Shown here piece after piece: positions 63,870 through 64,000 of a stretch of 64,000 nt of DNA. Both the position numbers and the translations under genes were made by a program. The notes beneath the pieces were generated by a model, which saw only the letters and a list, made by a program, of their open reading frames with translations, had not been told where the DNA came from and made no database searches. Every line of letters starts with the position of its first letter. Position 1 is the stretch's first letter. The stretch spans positions 40,440 to 104,439 of the forward strand of contig JAJXZJ010000035.1 of the NCBI GenBank assembly GCA_021780105.1. Direction: 5' to 3'. This stretch comes from a bacterium (GTDB taxonomy: Bacteria; Verrucomicrobiota; Verrucomicrobiia; Limisphaerales; J093).

Positions 63870-64000
63870 GAGCCTGTTTGAAAACCCTGGAATCGCATGA
63901 ATTGCTCACGCCAGGCGGCGAAGTTGAATGCGGATCATGGCCAGGTGAATCCAAGCCTCGGCACTCGATTCGGTGCGCTCGTAGTCCCGGACCAACCGTC
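63870..64000 (-). mobile_element. IS5-type insertion sequence, one end (continues beyond window)
   Basis: The end GAGCCTGTTTGAAAACCC lies at 63870-63887, right after the sequence CTAA (63866-63869), a typical IS5-group target. The minus-strand reading frame from the right edge to TGA 63906-63908 encodes RLVRDYERTESSAEAWIHLA then MIRIQLRRLA, the C-terminus of IS5-family transposases. Confidence 0.8.
63906..64000 (-). CDS. IS5-family transposase, C-terminal fragment (cut by window edge)
   Basis: Only the last 30 residues are in the window. The ending YERTESSAEAWIHLAMIRIQ then LRRLA is the conserved C-terminal helix of IS5/DDE transposases, which follows the catalytic Glu domain. The remainder lies beyond position 64000. 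Confidence 0.85.
   Translation of the reverse strand, partial: RLVRDYERTESSAEAWIHLAMIRIQLRRLA

Noticed and set aside
1..64000. CRISPR array, rRNA operon or prophage
   Set aside because: No regularly spaced direct repeats, no rRNA sequence and no phage structural genes were seen anywhere.

Overview
The window is high-GC DNA (roughly 64% by eye) that looks like a free-living Verrucomicrobiota bacterium, probably of the Pedosphaerales/Limisphaerales side. This rests on a prepilin-type protein with the N-terminus typical of that phylum, an intragenic 'AGVSPAV' palindromic element, many secreted glycan hydrolases including GH106 and GxGYxYP families, a REP/RAYT element, and the overall family mix. 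The species assignment is inference.

Region 1 (1-10046) is a selenium locus: tRNA-Sec (UCA anticodon), selD (with a three-CxC N-terminal extension and a fused AhpD-like C-terminus), selB and selA, interrupted by one AT-rich foreign-looking gene. Two short plus-strand genes in this locus appear to read through an in-frame UGA. One ends Cys-Pro-Thr-UGA-Val-Lys-stop and lies beside a NapH-like iron-sulfur membrane protein. The other is a small membrane protein whose frame stays open and hydrophobic for about 61 codons after UGA. In both, a hairpin with a pentaloop ending UGGC, closed by C-G, starts 13-15 nt after the UGA. I propose these as undescribed selenoprotein candidates. A double-cubane-type reductase and its ATPase activator close the region.

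Region 2 (10212-15131) is a minus-strand run of four secreted glycan-active or unknown enzymes; the last is broken by a single in-frame amber codon. Region 3 (15542-20779) holds ATP synthase genes in the order atpB-E-F-H-A-G, without atpD or atpC and with a short delta subunit. Region 4 (20935-30544) is housekeeping: purC, an NfnAB/SudAB-like pair, a GDP-mannose-type pyrophosphorylase, a prepilin-like protein, MTA phosphorylase, a LysM protein, and a UbiD decarboxylase carrying an in-frame palindromic element. Region 5 (30570-33420) is accessory: a CoiA-like protein, a REP/RAYT transposase unit and two cupins.

Region 6 (33687-41987) has a ferritin-like secreted protein, a metal-type two-component system, a secreted LamG-like protein, and ilvB under what looks like a complete leader-peptide attenuator, then a LysR regulator and a purine nucleoside phosphorylase. 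Region 7 (42023-48500) carries a MoeB/ThiF-rhodanese protein, nusB, a PHP phosphoesterase, ftsY, a pseudouridine synthase and a UvrD helicase. Region 8 (48662-55336) is a polysaccharide set (GH10, heparinase II/III-like, GxGYxYP) plus an HpnA-like epimerase. Region 9 (55796-64000) has asd, rpsB-tsf, a large GH106 alpha-L-rhamnosidase, a small repeat-family protein, and a MauE/DoxX-like gene cut by an IS5-type element that runs off the end of the window.
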